Made by a program: the position numbers and the translations under genes. A stretch of 64,000 nucleotides of DNA from Phycisphaerae bacterium. GTDB taxonomy: Bacteria > Planctomycetota > Phycisphaerae > UBA1845. The notes under the pieces are model-generated. The model saw nothing but the letters and a program-made list of their open reading frames with translations. It did not search any database and was not told the DNA's origin. The DNA is taken from the NCBI GenBank assembly GCA_029260165.1, contig JAJDDT010000102.1, positions 124,001-188,000 of the forward strand, in the 5' to 3' direction. Below are positions 1 through 9,026 of this stretch, piece after piece (the first letter of the stretch is position 1; the number at the start of each line of letters is the position of its first letter).

Positions 1-2137
1 CCTTCAGTTCAACAATCGTCAGGTCCAGTTGACGCCCGGGCACATCCACCCCCGCAATCGCCACCCTCGCAGACTGCCCCAGCGTGATTTTCGTTCCCGA
101 CCGCTCACCCACCACCATCCCACGCGACGCATCCACCTCCCACCAGTCGTCGCCGATATCCTCGAACCGGCACAACCCTTCGATCAGATACTCACTAATC
201 TGCACAAACACCCCGAAATTCGTCACCCCCGTCACCACCGCGTCAAACTCATCCCCCACACGATCCCCCAACAATCGCAGCAGCTTGACCATCCGCAGCT
301 CACGACCCGCGTTCTCCGCCCGCCGCTCACGCTCGCTGCAATGCTCGCCCAACGTCAACTGATCATCGTAGCCAGGCCCCTTCTCCGGAACCTCGCCTTC
401 TGTCACCTCGCCATCGACATACGCCTTGATCATTCGATGGACCGTCAAATCCGGATAGCGTCGGATCGGCGACGTGAAATGCACGTAGTCCTCGCTCGCC
501 AACGCAAAATGACCAATCAGCTCCGGCGAATAGACCGCCCGGTTCATCGTCTTCAGCACAGCCAGATTCACCGCGTATTCGATCGGCGTGCCCTTCACAC
601 TTCCCAGCAGCGACTGGATTCCGGCCCGATCACCCAAATCAGGCGGCGACAATCCCAACGCCTTCAGAAATTTCTTCAAATCCTCGTTCGTCGTCCGATC
701 CGGCGCGGGGTGAATCCGTCGAAGCGCGGGCAACCCCAAATGTCGCAGCAACCGCCCAGCCGCCTCATTGGCCTCCACCATGAACATCTCAATAATCTTG
801 TGCGAGTAACTCGTATCCGCCGCTTCCACCCCCGTGACCGCCCCCGACTCGTCCAGGACCAGCTCCACCTCCGGCAGCGACAGCTCGATCATCCCCTGTT
901 TGCGACGACGCTTCTCGATCTGTTTCGCCAGCCTTTCCATCTTTTTGAGCAGTTCAACAATATTCCCGGAAATCCCGGCTGTCTTCCCTTCCAGCGCATC
1001 CGTCGCCTGCCGATACCTCAACCGCTTGTTTGAGTGGATCACCGTCTCCGCCAACCGCTCACCCACGACCTCACCCGATCGGTTGTAGACAATGAACGCA
1101 CTCTTGCACAACCGGGGCTGACCCTCCTGCAAACTGCACAAACCGTTGCTCAAAATCTCCGGCAGCATCGGCACCACGAACCCCGGAAAATAAACACTCG
1201 TCGCGCGCTCTTTCGCCTCAGCGTCCAATTGACCCCCCTCGCGAACGAAATGACTCACATCCGCGATATGCACCCCAAGCTCGACCCGTCCACGCCCCTT
1301 CTCCTCGATCGAAATCGCATCGTCGAAATCCCGCGAATCATCCGGATCAATCGTAATCACCGTTAGTTCGCGCACGTCCTCACGCTGACGAGCCTCAAAT
1401 TCCGGGTCGTAACGATCCACGACCGCCCGCGCCTCATCCAATACCGCGCCGGGAAACTCATGCGGCAATTGAAACTGATAAATCATGCTCAGCGTATCGA
1501 CCTCAGGCTCGCCGCTTTGGCCCAGCACCTTGCTGATCACCCCCCGCGCCTGCGTCGTTTCCGACGGAAACTCGGTGATCTCCAGCACGACCTGATCACC
1601 CGCTTTTGCACGTTTCACACCCACATCATCAACGCGAATCGGGCCGTGCAGAATTTTCCCGTCCGGCAACACATACCATTGACCGTCTTCTGAAAACAAC
1701 GATCCGACGAACTGCGAATGGCCACGTTCGATGATTTTGGTCACACGACCCTCAAAAATCTGTTTCCCCTGACGCTTCCCGCGTCGAAACACCATTGACG
1801 AAACCAGATCACCCGTAATCGCGCTGCCCGCTTGTCCCTGCGGTATGTACAAATCCCCATGCGCCGTCGGAGACTCCGGAATCACAAACCCAAAACCCCG
1901 CGGATTCGAGCGATACCGACCCACCATCTCTTTGGCAGGCTCCGGCAGCAGCAACGCACTTCCCGCCCCCGCGACAATCCTCCCCGTCTTCGTCAGCGCC
2001 TTCACGGCTGCCCGAAAATCACCATACTCCGCCTCGGCGATCCCCATCGCCCGCGCCAACTGCCGTGCCTTTTGGGGCTGCTCACCATGTTTGGACAGAT
2101 ACTTCAGGATTTGCGACTCAAGAATCTTCCGCGCCAT
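1..2137 (-). CDS. rnr: Ribonuclease R (3' end of gene outside window)
   Basis: Hydrolytic 3'-5' exoribonuclease of the RNB family, acting in the cytoplasm on structured RNA. Reading the minus strand from ATG 2137 gives about 712 residues without a stop. In order I see an N-terminal winged-helix-like segment (about 1-65), cold-shock-like OB domains (about 70-220), the RNB catalytic core with the acidic cluster DPDDSRDFDDA near residue 263, the conserved HFTSPIRRYPDL block, and an S1 domain (about 620-705) with VTGVTNFGVFVQI. E. coli RNase R is 813 residues, so only the C-terminal tail is missing. The start is preceded by GGGA. It is divergent from the B12-domain gene. The family assignment is firm from motifs and domain order. 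Confidence 0.95.
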   Translation of the reverse strand, partial: MARKILESQILKYLSKHGEQPQKARQLARAMGIAEAEYGDFRAAVKALTKTGRIVAGAGSALLLPEPAKEMVGRYRSNPRGFGFVIPESPTAHGDLYIPQGQAGSAITGDLVSSMVFRRGKRQGKQIFEGRVTKIIERGHSQFVGSLFSEDGQWYVLPDGKILHGPIRVDDVGVKRAKAGDQVVLEITEFPSETTQARGVISKVLGQSGEPEVDTLSMIYQFQLPHEFPGAVLDEARAVVDRYDPEFEARQREDVRELTVITIDPDDSRDFDDAISIEEKGRGRVELGVHIADVSHFVREGGQLDAEAKERATSVYFPGFVVPMLPEILSNGLCSLQEGQPRLCKSAFIVYNRSGEVVGERLAETVIHSNKRLRYRQATDALEGKTAGISGNIVELLKKMERLAKQIEKRRRKQGMIELSLPEVELVLDESGAVTGVEAADTSYSHKIIEMFMVEANEAAGRLLRHLGLPALRRIHPAPDRTTNEDLKKFLKALGLSPPDLGDRAGIQSLLGSVKGTPIEYAVNLAVLKTMNRAVYSPELIGHFALASEDYVHFTSPIRRYPDLTVHRMIKAYVDGEVTEGEVPEKGPGYDDQLTLGEHCSERERRAENAGRELRMVKLLRLLGDRVGDEFDAVVTGVTNFGVFVQISEYLIEGLCRFEDIGDDWWEVDASRGMVVGERSGTKITLGQSARVAIAGVDVPGRQLDLTIVELK

Positions 2138-2686
2138 CCCGGTCTCCCTGTTTTCCGCCGACGAGCAAAATACCTACCACCATGACAGGGCGGACTGTCA
2201 TCGCCCGCCATCGTACGGACAGCCAACACCGCAGGCAAACATTCATTGGGATCACCGCTCGCACCACGAACACCCCTCACGACACATCGCCATCACCCCG
2301 GTACCCTCATCCGTGCAGAAACCAACCGTCAACAGACCCCATCGCGCAGGAATTACCGACAGACCTGACCTGTCGCGAACCACCCGCCACACAGGTTCCG
2401 GAAATATCGCCCCTATCAACCACGTCGAGGGCATCTCGCGTCAACGAGGATGACTCACCAAACTCGCTTCAAGAATCCGACGAACCCGCACCGATGTAAA
2501 TCCCGCCGAAGGGGTAAACCACCGCCATTCACCGGTGAACCAGCCTCGAGTACGGCACATAAAATCCACCCGGCGGAGTCCGGGACAAACACAGCACTAC
2601 AGCAAGCGGTGGACCGCTCCAGGACCGGGCAGGAGGCCCAATATCTGGAATCTCCGAGCCTGGTCCGCCGCAACAGGAGTTGGTCT
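2138..2686. other. Divergent intergenic region, no gene seen
   Basis: This 549-base gap separates the minus-strand RNase R gene from the plus-strand B12-domain gene and must hold both promoters. The open frames here are short, lack ribosome binding sites and read as shadow translations. I looked for a cobalamin riboswitch because of the downstream gene and could not recognise the B12-box core. Confidence 0.5.
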
Positions 2687-3409
2687 ATGTCCGCCCCACA
2701 GGTCGAACGATTCCTCGAGTCCCTGCTCACAGGGAACCGCGCCGAATGTCGCGAATTCATCCAGAACGAACTCGCACGAACAGGGTCAAGCCAGGGTATT
2801 TACGAAAACGTCATTTGGCCGGCCATGGAACGCATCGATAATCTCTATCGGCGCGACCAGATCAACATCGTCACGGAACACATGGCCACGCGCATCAACC
2901 GCTCCCTCGCGGACCAACTTCAGCCCGCCCTCAGAAAACAACCCGAAAACGGAAAACGCATCCTCATCATGTGCGCAGCCGGCGAACAGGAGGAACTCGG
3001 CGCTCAGATGTGCAGCGACCTTTTTGAAGCAAATGGCTGGGACTCCTACTTCCTCGGAGGCGGGGTTCCAAACGATGAGGTTGTCTCCCTCGTGGGTCAG
3101 CTTCGCCCCGAAATCCTGCTTGTTTTCGGAACCGTGCCCCACGGTGTCCCCGAGGTCCGCGCCCTGATCGATCAGATTCGCGAAATCGCCTCCAACCCAA
3201 CCATGAACATCATGATCTCCGGCGGCGTTTTCAATCGCGCAGACGGACTATGGCAGGAAATAAACGCCGACCTCTTCGCACCAACGGCAAAGGAAGCCAT
3301 TGAAGTCGCCAATGCGTCCGAACCCCGAATCCCGGAAATCCGCATCCCCGGTGCACCGAAGAAACGTCGCCGTCGCCGATCCCCGGTCCTCGCCACCGCG
3401 GAGGCATGA
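2687..3409 (+). CDS. B12-binding-domain protein with degenerate cobalamin motifs
   Basis: A 240-residue protein with the two-domain architecture of cobalamin-binding regulators and methyltransferase modules: a helical cap (about 1-85) followed by a Rossmann-like B12 domain (about 90-215). The helical part keeps an EH pair (E64-H65), but the tryptophan of the Wx9EH motif of CarH-type photoreceptors is Tyr54. The motif DxHxxG reads E100-Q-E102-E-L-G105, so the axial histidine is replaced by glutamate. Downstream LFEANGWDSYFLGGGVP matches the usual GW..xxLG.xxP stretch. The C-terminus ends in a basic KKRRRRR run. ATG 2687 was chosen over the longer open frame because AGGAG precedes it and the domain starts there. 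No DNA-binding domain is seen. Ligand binding is uncertain. Confidence 0.75.
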   Translation: MSAPQVERFLESLLTGNRAECREFIQNELARTGSSQGIYENVIWPAMERIDNLYRRDQINIVTEHMATRINRSLADQLQPALRKQPENGKRILIMCAAGEQEELGAQMCSDLFEANGWDSYFLGGGVPNDEVVSLVGQLRPEILLVFGTVPHGVPEVRALIDQIREIASNPTMNIMISGGVFNRADGLWQEINADLFAPTAKEAIEVANASEPRIPEIRIPGAPKKRRRRRSPVLATAEA

Positions 3410-3419
3410 CGGAATTCGT

Positions 3420-4466
3420 TCACGCGCAATCGTTCACCGCGTTGATCAGATTCCGCAGGCGACCCAGGCTTCGGCGATTGAAACGGAACAGCAGCCGGGG
3501 CAGGTCGGGCAATTCCCCGTCCTCTTCCGGTAGGGCGCCCGACGTCTGTTCAAATTTTCCGTCCTTGACGATGTCAACGTATTCGTCATTCAACATCGCG
3601 ATGAACGAGTCCGGTAGCGGCGAATTCAATCGCATCACATATTGATCGCGAACGAATCGCGACGAGTGGTAACGACGGTAAAACCGCAGAACCTCATCGA
3701 CGGCCTTCTCGGCATCGTCTGTCAGATAGAACAGATCCATGTCGTCCGCGCTGATCATGTTGTTGCCAAGCAGCTCAGCCTTGACGTACGTCCGCCAGTG
3801 TTGCCAATACGTTCCACCAGGCTCATCCACCAACACGACGGGCACCGGATCGCTCTTGCCGGTCTGAATCAACGTCAGCGCTTCAAATCCTTCATCCTGC
3901 GTCCCGAATCCACCGGGAAACAAAACGATGGCCTTTGCCTCCTTCAGGAACAACAACTTGCGTGTGAAGAAGTACTTGAAATTAACAAGCTTCGGATCAC
4001 CCTTGATGATATCGTTCGCATCCTGCTCAAACGGCAGGGAGATATTGACACCAAAGCTCGATTCACGGGTCGCCCCCTCATGTCCCGCACGCATGATTCC
4101 GTCGCCCGCTCCCGTAATGACCATCCAACCCTTCTCGCGGATCATTCTTGAGAATTTCACCGCCTCCTGATACTGCGGATGACTTGGCTGGGTTCTCGAC
4201 GATCCAAAAACCGTCACTTTCGGCGTCTCGGAATACGGCGCGAACATCTTGAAAGCGTAGCGCAGCTCCTTGAACGCACGATTCAAAATCTTCAGCTCTC
4301 CACGACCGCACTCGTCGGTGGCCAATCGCGTGATCGTGACCATCATCTCCGACAACAAATCGTGATCATCGCCAGGTGCAAATGTCTTCAGGAACTCCGC
4401 GGCCGCCTCCGCGCGGGCAGCCGACCGCTCCGCGCGGTCCGCAAACACTGGTGCATTGTTGCTCAT
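3420..4466 (-). CDS. LOG-family (lysine-decarboxylase-like) Rossmann protein
   Basis: A 348-residue member of the LOG/YgdH-type family, whose characterised relatives hydrolyse nucleoside 5'-monophosphates (cytokinin-type phosphoribohydrolases). The nucleotide-binding core contains VTVFGSSR, the segment VITGAGDGIMRAGHEGA, and the signature PGGFGTQDEGFEAL, equivalent to the PGGxGTxxE active-site motif. About 100 residues precede the core and about 80 follow it, longer than the minimal 190-residue plant-type LOG and closer to the long bacterial forms. It is convergent with the B12-domain gene, with only ten bases between the two stops. The true substrate is not evident. Confidence 0.88.
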   Translation of the reverse strand: MSNNAPVFADRAERSAARAEAAAEFLKTFAPGDDHDLLSEMMVTITRLATDECGRGELKILNRAFKELRYAFKMFAPYSETPKVTVFGSSRTQPSHPQYQEAVKFSRMIREKGWMVITGAGDGIMRAGHEGATRESSFGVNISLPFEQDANDIIKGDPKLVNFKYFFTRKLLFLKEAKAIVLFPGGFGTQDEGFEALTLIQTGKSDPVPVVLVDEPGGTYWQHWRTYVKAELLGNNMISADDMDLFYLTDDAEKAVDEVLRFYRRYHSSRFVRDQYVMRLNSPLPDSFIAMLNDEYVDIVKDGKFEQTSGALPEEDGELPDLPRLLFRFNRRSLGRLRNLINAVNDCA

Positions 4467-4553
4467 GTTTCACTCCAAAAAATCAAAGAGGGGTATTGTA
4501 CAGAATTCCACCCGATCGGGAAATTGGGCCAATCGGAGAAATCGGGGCATCTT

Positions 4554-6590
4554 CTATTTCAACGCGAGAACCCGAATCCCGTCCTGCTCGAACATGGTTT
4601 CAAAGAATCGATCGTCGTCGAATCGCTCCTGATGCGCCCACAATCGCGTTTCCCGCCGTCCGAGGTAGACGTGGGTGATGCCATAACGCGCGAGCGTTGC
4701 GTGCAATTGGGCTGCGGATTCGCCATTCTGAAGCGTTTTTGCAACGTCGTGACAGCATTCGAGGTAGGGTTTGCGATCCGGCGGATCGAAAACCATCACG
4801 TCTTCCTGCGGGCCGATGACGCCCAATTGCCGACGGGCAATCTGCGCCAAATCCGCCCCCTTCGCCGTGGCGGTCCCCTGCAAAACGGCATCGAGCGGCA
4901 ATTCGTGACGCAGGAAACGATACATAGTCTGTTCAGCGTTGATGGGCGGAGATTTCAGGTATCGCTTGAAAGCGCTTCCCGGTGCTTCAATTATGCTGAT
5001 CGGCAGGCCGACGATTGCCAGCACGAAAAACGCACCCGCGGCTGGCTTTGGGACCGATAATCCGAACGACCAACCCATCGGATTCCAGAATCGCCGTTTT
5101 CCAAATTCCGGTTCGACCAGTTGCGCGGTCGCCAGTGCGCCTAACAGCATGGCCAGCATGATGATGCGTTGCCCGAAGGCGTTGTAGGTCATGTTGCTGT
5201 GGAAGAGCGTGATCCCGACGACCGAGATGATCGCGGCGACCATCAACCACCGTAACCCGTTGTCCTGCCACATGTTGCGCCATTGATCGCGGGTCAGAAA
5301 AACGCAGAACGTCGCAGCGCCAAATTCAACAACCAGCCTGATCGGCAGGTCGAGCCAATTGGCGAGAATACCGGGTCCGGTCAAACGACCGAACGTGGCG
5401 AATCTGTTGGGAGGCCAATCCATGGACAAGCTGCCGCCGTGGGTTGCGCTGGCTTCGAGATAACCGGACAGGGACGGATAGGCGGCGGCGGTCATGAGGA
5501 TGGCGACGACGGCGGCTTTGGGAATCAGTTTTGGTTTGGTCAGCGTCCAGAAGGCCAGCGCGGGCAGGGCACCGATGGCGACCCAGATGCTGGAGCCGAT
5601 CAGGGCTGCGCCCCAGATGGGGCCTATGATGAACCACCCACGCCAGGGACCGCGTGCGGACAGCATGTACACGCCCAGGAGTACCACGAGCGTGCCGATG
5701 AGGTTTTGCGGTGCCCAGATCATCTGGTTCAGGAAATTGTGGAGGCGGTAATGTTGTGCAGCCCATGCGTCCTGGATGATGACGAATGCGTTCAGTTCGA
5801 TCATGTGGTTGATCAGCGGGATGATGTCGAGCCCGCCGACCAGCGATACCAGTACTGCGGCCAGGGATGCGCTGGATTCGGCGGCGGTGAATCTTTTCGT
5901 GAATGCGTAGACGACGCCGACAAAGGAGACGCCGACCAGGGCACTGCTGAGGCCGTAGGCGAGTTCGAGGTCGAGTGCGTGGGCGGTGAACAGGCGGACG
6001 GTGGCGGGGATGAGGTAGAAGAAATGATAGTAGTGGACCGGTGTTTCCGCGCCGGGTGCGTAGAAGATGTTTCCGATCGGTAGTTGTCTCATTTCCATGG
6101 AATGGAGCATGGCGTGGTGTTTGATGTGGTCGTGGATGGCGCAGGGGATGGGATAGCCAAACAACTCGGTTGGCCAATAGGGCAGGATAGTGCCCATGAC
6201 GACGAGGCCGACGATCACGGTGGCGAGGATTCTGGTGGATTTGTGTTCAAAAAACGTTGATTCGTGCTCGGTTGTGCGGTTGGGTTGAAACAGGATCAGC
6301 AGCGTGTTGATCAGGGCGACGCAGCCCAGGACAATGAACCGGTCGTGGGTGACATACCATGCGGGATTGAGCAGGAACGGCATGGTGGCGAGGGACACAG
6401 CAATACTGAGAACGATGGTTCCCGGCTGGTCCCAGTGGTGCTCGATGCCCAGATGGCGGAGGAGCAGTCGTCCGGGCAGGAAGGCGATCAGGAGGAAGCC
6501 CGCGAGGGTGGCGACTGGCCAGAATGGTATGATGGCGCAAGCGGTGAGGATGACGAGCGTGAGGATGGCGGATTTTCGCGTTGCGAGCAT
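4554..6590 (-). CDS. Large polytopic membrane protein, GT-C-like
   Basis: A 678-residue protein with roughly a dozen hydrophobic segments spread over residues 5-520 and a soluble C-terminal tail of about 130 residues. The layout (many helices, an acidic/histidine-rich first loop including AIHDHIKHHAMLHSMEM and HYYHFFYL, then a short globular domain) resembles GT-C lipid-linked-sugar glycosyltransferases and related uncharacterised membrane proteins, but I cannot identify the catalytic loop with certainty. The open frame reaches back to a TTG at 6626. ATG 6590 is preferred because AGGAT lies at a good spacing before it. It is divergent from the secreted hypothetical at 6681. Function unassigned. 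Confidence 0.7.
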   Translation of the reverse strand: MLATRKSAILTLVILTACAIIPFWPVATLAGFLLIAFLPGRLLLRHLGIEHHWDQPGTIVLSIAVSLATMPFLLNPAWYVTHDRFIVLGCVALINTLLILFQPNRTTEHESTFFEHKSTRILATVIVGLVVMGTILPYWPTELFGYPIPCAIHDHIKHHAMLHSMEMRQLPIGNIFYAPGAETPVHYYHFFYLIPATVRLFTAHALDLELAYGLSSALVGVSFVGVVYAFTKRFTAAESSASLAAVLVSLVGGLDIIPLINHMIELNAFVIIQDAWAAQHYRLHNFLNQMIWAPQNLIGTLVVLLGVYMLSARGPWRGWFIIGPIWGAALIGSSIWVAIGALPALAFWTLTKPKLIPKAAVVAILMTAAAYPSLSGYLEASATHGGSLSMDWPPNRFATFGRLTGPGILANWLDLPIRLVVEFGAATFCVFLTRDQWRNMWQDNGLRWLMVAAIISVVGITLFHSNMTYNAFGQRIIMLAMLLGALATAQLVEPEFGKRRFWNPMGWSFGLSVPKPAAGAFFVLAIVGLPISIIEAPGSAFKRYLKSPPINAEQTMYRFLRHELPLDAVLQGTATAKGADLAQIARRQLGVIGPQEDVMVFDPPDRKPYLECCHDVAKTLQNGESAAQLHATLARYGITHVYLGRRETRLWAHQERFDDDRFFETMFEQDGIRVLALK

Positions 6591-6680
6591 GTTGGTTATC
6601 CTGGACGATTTCCGCGTCCGGGCCAATCCGGCGGACGATAGATCAGATGGGTAGATCGGCGAGGAATTGGGACGTGATCG

Positions 6681-7265
6681 ATGATTTCAAGGTTGTTTGC
6701 TGGTAATTCGCAGGATTCAGAGCGGCGGTTGTTGTGGGTGGCTGTTCTTTTGATGATGGTGACAGGTTCGTCGGCGTGGGCGTCTGACAGGGTTGACGTG
6801 CGGGGCGAGGTGGACAAGTCGGGGCACAACTATCGGTGGGCGGTGACCAACAGAGATGATTCGCCGATTGTTGCGGTGGAATTCGATCACTATCGCGGTG
6901 ACACCTGTGTTCCGCCGGGGGATTGGGAACAGGAGTTTACGAACAAGCACAGCATCGACAGTGAGGCTGGTTTGTGTCGTGGGAGCACGACGAAGGCGAA
7001 CGGGATTCGCAAGGGCGAGTCGGAGGTTTTTCAGTTGCGGATCAATGCGCGGGGGGCACCGGTGGGTGAGGGCGTGGTTCGGATTTCGTTTGCCGACGGG
7101 AGCCAGGTTTCGGTCGTTTCAGTCATGCCGGTCAAGCCGTCGTCGATTGTTGAACGGTACGGGACGTTGGTTGGGATGGGCGGTTTGGTTGGGGTGTTCG
7201 TGTTGTTCAGGTTTTTGAAATCGGTGATTTCGCGGAACAAGCGCGAAGGGATTGATTCGGACTGA
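6681..7265 (+). CDS. Hypothetical secreted/membrane-anchored protein
   Basis: A 194-residue protein with an N-terminal hydrophobic segment ending in SSAWA (likely signal peptide, cleavage near residue 34), a beta-rich extracytoplasmic region with three cysteines, and a C-terminal transmembrane helix (about 160-182, GTLVGMGGLVGVFVLFRFL) followed by a basic tail. The topology suggests a domain outside the cytoplasmic membrane held by the C-terminal helix. I recognise no family. It stands alone, divergent from the GT-C-like gene. Confidence 0.7.
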   Translation: MISRLFAGNSQDSERRLLWVAVLLMMVTGSSAWASDRVDVRGEVDKSGHNYRWAVTNRDDSPIVAVEFDHYRGDTCVPPGDWEQEFTNKHSIDSEAGLCRGSTTKANGIRKGESEVFQLRINARGAPVGEGVVRISFADGSQVSVVSVMPVKPSSIVERYGTLVGMGGLVGVFVLFRFLKSVISRNKREGIDSD

Positions 7266-7461
7266 GGAACGTGGTGCGTGACGGAATCGGCTGATACGAC
7301 CGTGGTGTTTCGCAGGTGTCTGTCTTGCAGAGTCGCTCGCGGTGGGCGGTGCGATTGCAGGCGAACGTTGTTTTGTGTTCCCGTCACCCACCAGGGGTGA
7401 CGCTACAGCGGTCAATTGCGTCCCGCCGGAACTGTCATGCACCCTGAGGAACGTGGTGCGT
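7262..7461 (+). repeat. 18-bp direct repeat flanking a palindromic element
   Basis: CTGAGGAACGTGGTGCGT occurs at 7262-7279 (covering the stop codon of the upstream gene) and again exactly at 7444-7461. The segment between contains one copy of palindromic repeat A. It may be a remnant of a small duplication. Confidence 0.7.
7380..7406 (+). repeat. Palindromic repeat family A, copy 1
   Basis: Inverted arms CGTCACCC and GGGTGACG around a short ACCAG loop, followed by CTAC. It matches copies at 8056, 18554 and 32783 apart from a single loop base. Confidence 0.85.
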
Positions 7462-7500
7462 CTGGTCGTGGGGTCAGATTGCGGTTATTAAGGTGGCGTT

Positions 7501-7989
7501 ATGAAATCGATTCCTATCACGGATGCCGACCGCGAGGAGGTCGCGAGCTTCATCGGGAAGCACTGGGGCAGCACGAAGGTGATGTCGTGTGGGAATGCGT
7601 ATTATCCGCATGAACTGGAAGGGTTGGTTCAGCGTGCGGATGGGCGGATTGTCGGGCTTTTGACGATGCGTGAGGATGGGGACGGGCTTGAGGTGTTGAC
7701 GCTGAACAGCACGCTGGAGGGTCGTCGGATCGGTTCGTCGATGATGCTGTCGGCGATTGAGGTGGCGCGGGGGCGGGATTTGAAACGAATCTGGCTGACA
7801 ACGACGAACGACAATCTGCGGGCGATCGGGTTTTATCAGCGGTTGGGGTTTCGGATGACGGAGATTCACCCTGGGGCGGTGGATGAGGCGAGGAGGATCA
7901 AGCCTGAGATTCCGGAGGTTGGTCGTGAGGGGATTCCGGTGCATGATGAGATTGTGCTGGAGTTGGCAATTCAGCCTTATGAGAACTGA
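7501..7989 (+). CDS. GNAT-family N-acetyltransferase
   Basis: A 162-residue acetyl-CoA-dependent acyltransferase of the GNAT fold. The central strand/loop LTLNSTLEGRRIGSSMM corresponds to motif A (normally R/QxxGxG/A, here RRIGSS), which binds the pyrophosphate of acetyl-CoA. Downstream TTNDNLRAIGFYQRLGF is the classic motif B with N..A..FYxxxGF. The N-terminus (DREEVASFIGKHWGS) resembles GNAT proteins acting on small molecules or peptides, but the substrate cannot be deduced. Single gene between two repeat-A copies. The ATG directly follows a weak ribosome binding site (AAGGTGG). Confidence 0.9.
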   Translation: MKSIPITDADREEVASFIGKHWGSTKVMSCGNAYYPHELEGLVQRADGRIVGLLTMREDGDGLEVLTLNSTLEGRRIGSSMMLSAIEVARGRDLKRIWLTTTNDNLRAIGFYQRLGFRMTEIHPGAVDEARRIKPEIPEVGREGIPVHDEIVLELAIQPYEN

Positions 7990-8055
7990 CTGACTTGAAG
8001 ATCGGATTCATTTGCCTGATCGGATTTATGGGACAGGAATATCATAATGCCTTCT

Positions 8056-8080
8056 CGTCACCCACAAGGGGTGACGCTAC
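8056..8080 (+). repeat. Palindromic repeat family A, copy 2
   Basis: Exact family-A sequence: arms CGTCACCC and GGGTGACG around ACAAG, then CTAC. It lies in the gap before ribH. Confidence 0.88.
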
Positions 8081-8107
8081 ATTTGGGAAATACATCAGAG
8101 AAATTGT

Positions 8108-8572
8108 ATGAAGGAATTTATTGGAAAACTGGTTGTTGATCATCAGCGGTTCGGCATTGTTGTTGCGCGGTTTAATGAGTTTATTACGTCGAAACTGTTG
8201 GGGGGTGCGGTGGACACGTTGGTGCGCCATGGTTGTGAGAAAGATTCGATGACTGTGGTGCGTGTGCCGGGGACGTTTGAAATACCGGTGGCTGCGATGA
8301 AGCTGGCGAAGACGGGCCAATATGATGCGGTGATCTGTCTGGGGTGTTTGTTGCGGGGTGAGACGCCGCATTTTGATTATATCTGTTCGGAAGTGACGCG
8401 TGGTGTGGGTCGGGTGGGGATGGAGACGGGTGTTCCCGCGACGTTCGGGGTGATTACGGCGGAGTCGCTGGAGCAGGCGGTGCATCGTGCGGGTGCCAAG
8501 GCGGGCAACAAGGGTGCGGAGGCGGCGGTTGCGGCGATTGAGATGGTCAACGTTTTGCCGCAGATTTCCTGA
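8108..8572 (+). CDS. ribH: 6,7-dimethyl-8-ribityllumazine synthase
   Basis: Penultimate enzyme of riboflavin synthesis, condensing 5-amino-6-ribitylaminouracil with dihydroxybutanone phosphate. The 154 residues match the family length. The N-terminal ARFNEFITSKLLGGAVDTL, the substrate loop VRVPGTFEIPVAAMKLA, the conserved CLGCLLRGETPHFDYIC (usual form GxVIRGxTxHFDYV) and VPATFGVITAESLEQA are all present. The catalytic histidine is the H of TPHFDY. It is followed 22 bases later by nusB, a ribH-nusB linkage common in bacteria. Confidence 0.97.
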   Translation: MKEFIGKLVVDHQRFGIVVARFNEFITSKLLGGAVDTLVRHGCEKDSMTVVRVPGTFEIPVAAMKLAKTGQYDAVICLGCLLRGETPHFDYICSEVTRGVGRVGMETGVPATFGVITAESLEQAVHRAGAKAGNKGAEAAVAAIEMVNVLPQIS

Positions 8573-8594
8573 TTTTTTTTGAGATGTTTGTGCG

Positions 8595-9002
8595 ATGAGT
8601 GTTGATCGACGACAGGCACGGGTGTTGGCGATGCAGACGTTGTGTCATCATGACGTTCAGCCTGGTGGTGGGTTGGGTGTTCTGGAGGCGGTGGCGTCGA
8701 ATTCGGAGGCGAAGTCGGGGACGATTCGGTATGCGACAGATATTTGTTCACACTATTTCAAATCTTCCAGATTCACCAATAAACAGATTTCCGAGGCGCT
8801 GACGGAATGGACGCTGGAGCGGTTGAATCCGGTGGACCGGAATGTGTTGCGTGTGGCGACGATCGAGCTGGAGCAGCGGAAGATTCCGGTCAATGTTGTG
8901 TTTGATGAGGCGATTGAGATTGCGCGCGAGTATGGCTCGCCGGAGTCGGCGCGATTTGTTCACGGTGTGCTGGATGCGATCAGGGAATCACTACTGGAAT
9001 AG
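8595..9002 (+). CDS. nusB: Transcription antitermination factor NusB
   Basis: All-helical NusB (135 residues), which with NusE/S10 binds boxA RNA in ribosomal RNA antitermination. Recognised from RRQARVLAMQTLC at the N-terminus, the central WTLERLNPVDRNVLRVATIEL and the C-terminal block VFDEAIEIAREYGSPESARFVHGVLDAI, which are the family hallmarks. Length is typical. It lies between ribH and ftsY on the same strand, probably one transcript. Confidence 0.95.
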   Translation: MSVDRRQARVLAMQTLCHHDVQPGGGLGVLEAVASNSEAKSGTIRYATDICSHYFKSSRFTNKQISEALTEWTLERLNPVDRNVLRVATIELEQRKIPVNVVFDEAIEIAREYGSPESARFVHGVLDAIRESLLE

Positions 9003-9026
9003 GCAACGCAGGAGAAGTCGCTAGCA

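Noticed and set aside
29-1033. Long plus-strand open frame opposite RNase R
   Set aside because: Arg/His/Pro-rich shadow of the RNase R gene, with no ribosome binding site and no domain pattern.
2490-2690. Cobalamin riboswitch before the B12-domain gene
   Set aside because: I could not find the B12-box core or the kissing-loop arrangement; the G/C-rich stretches look random.
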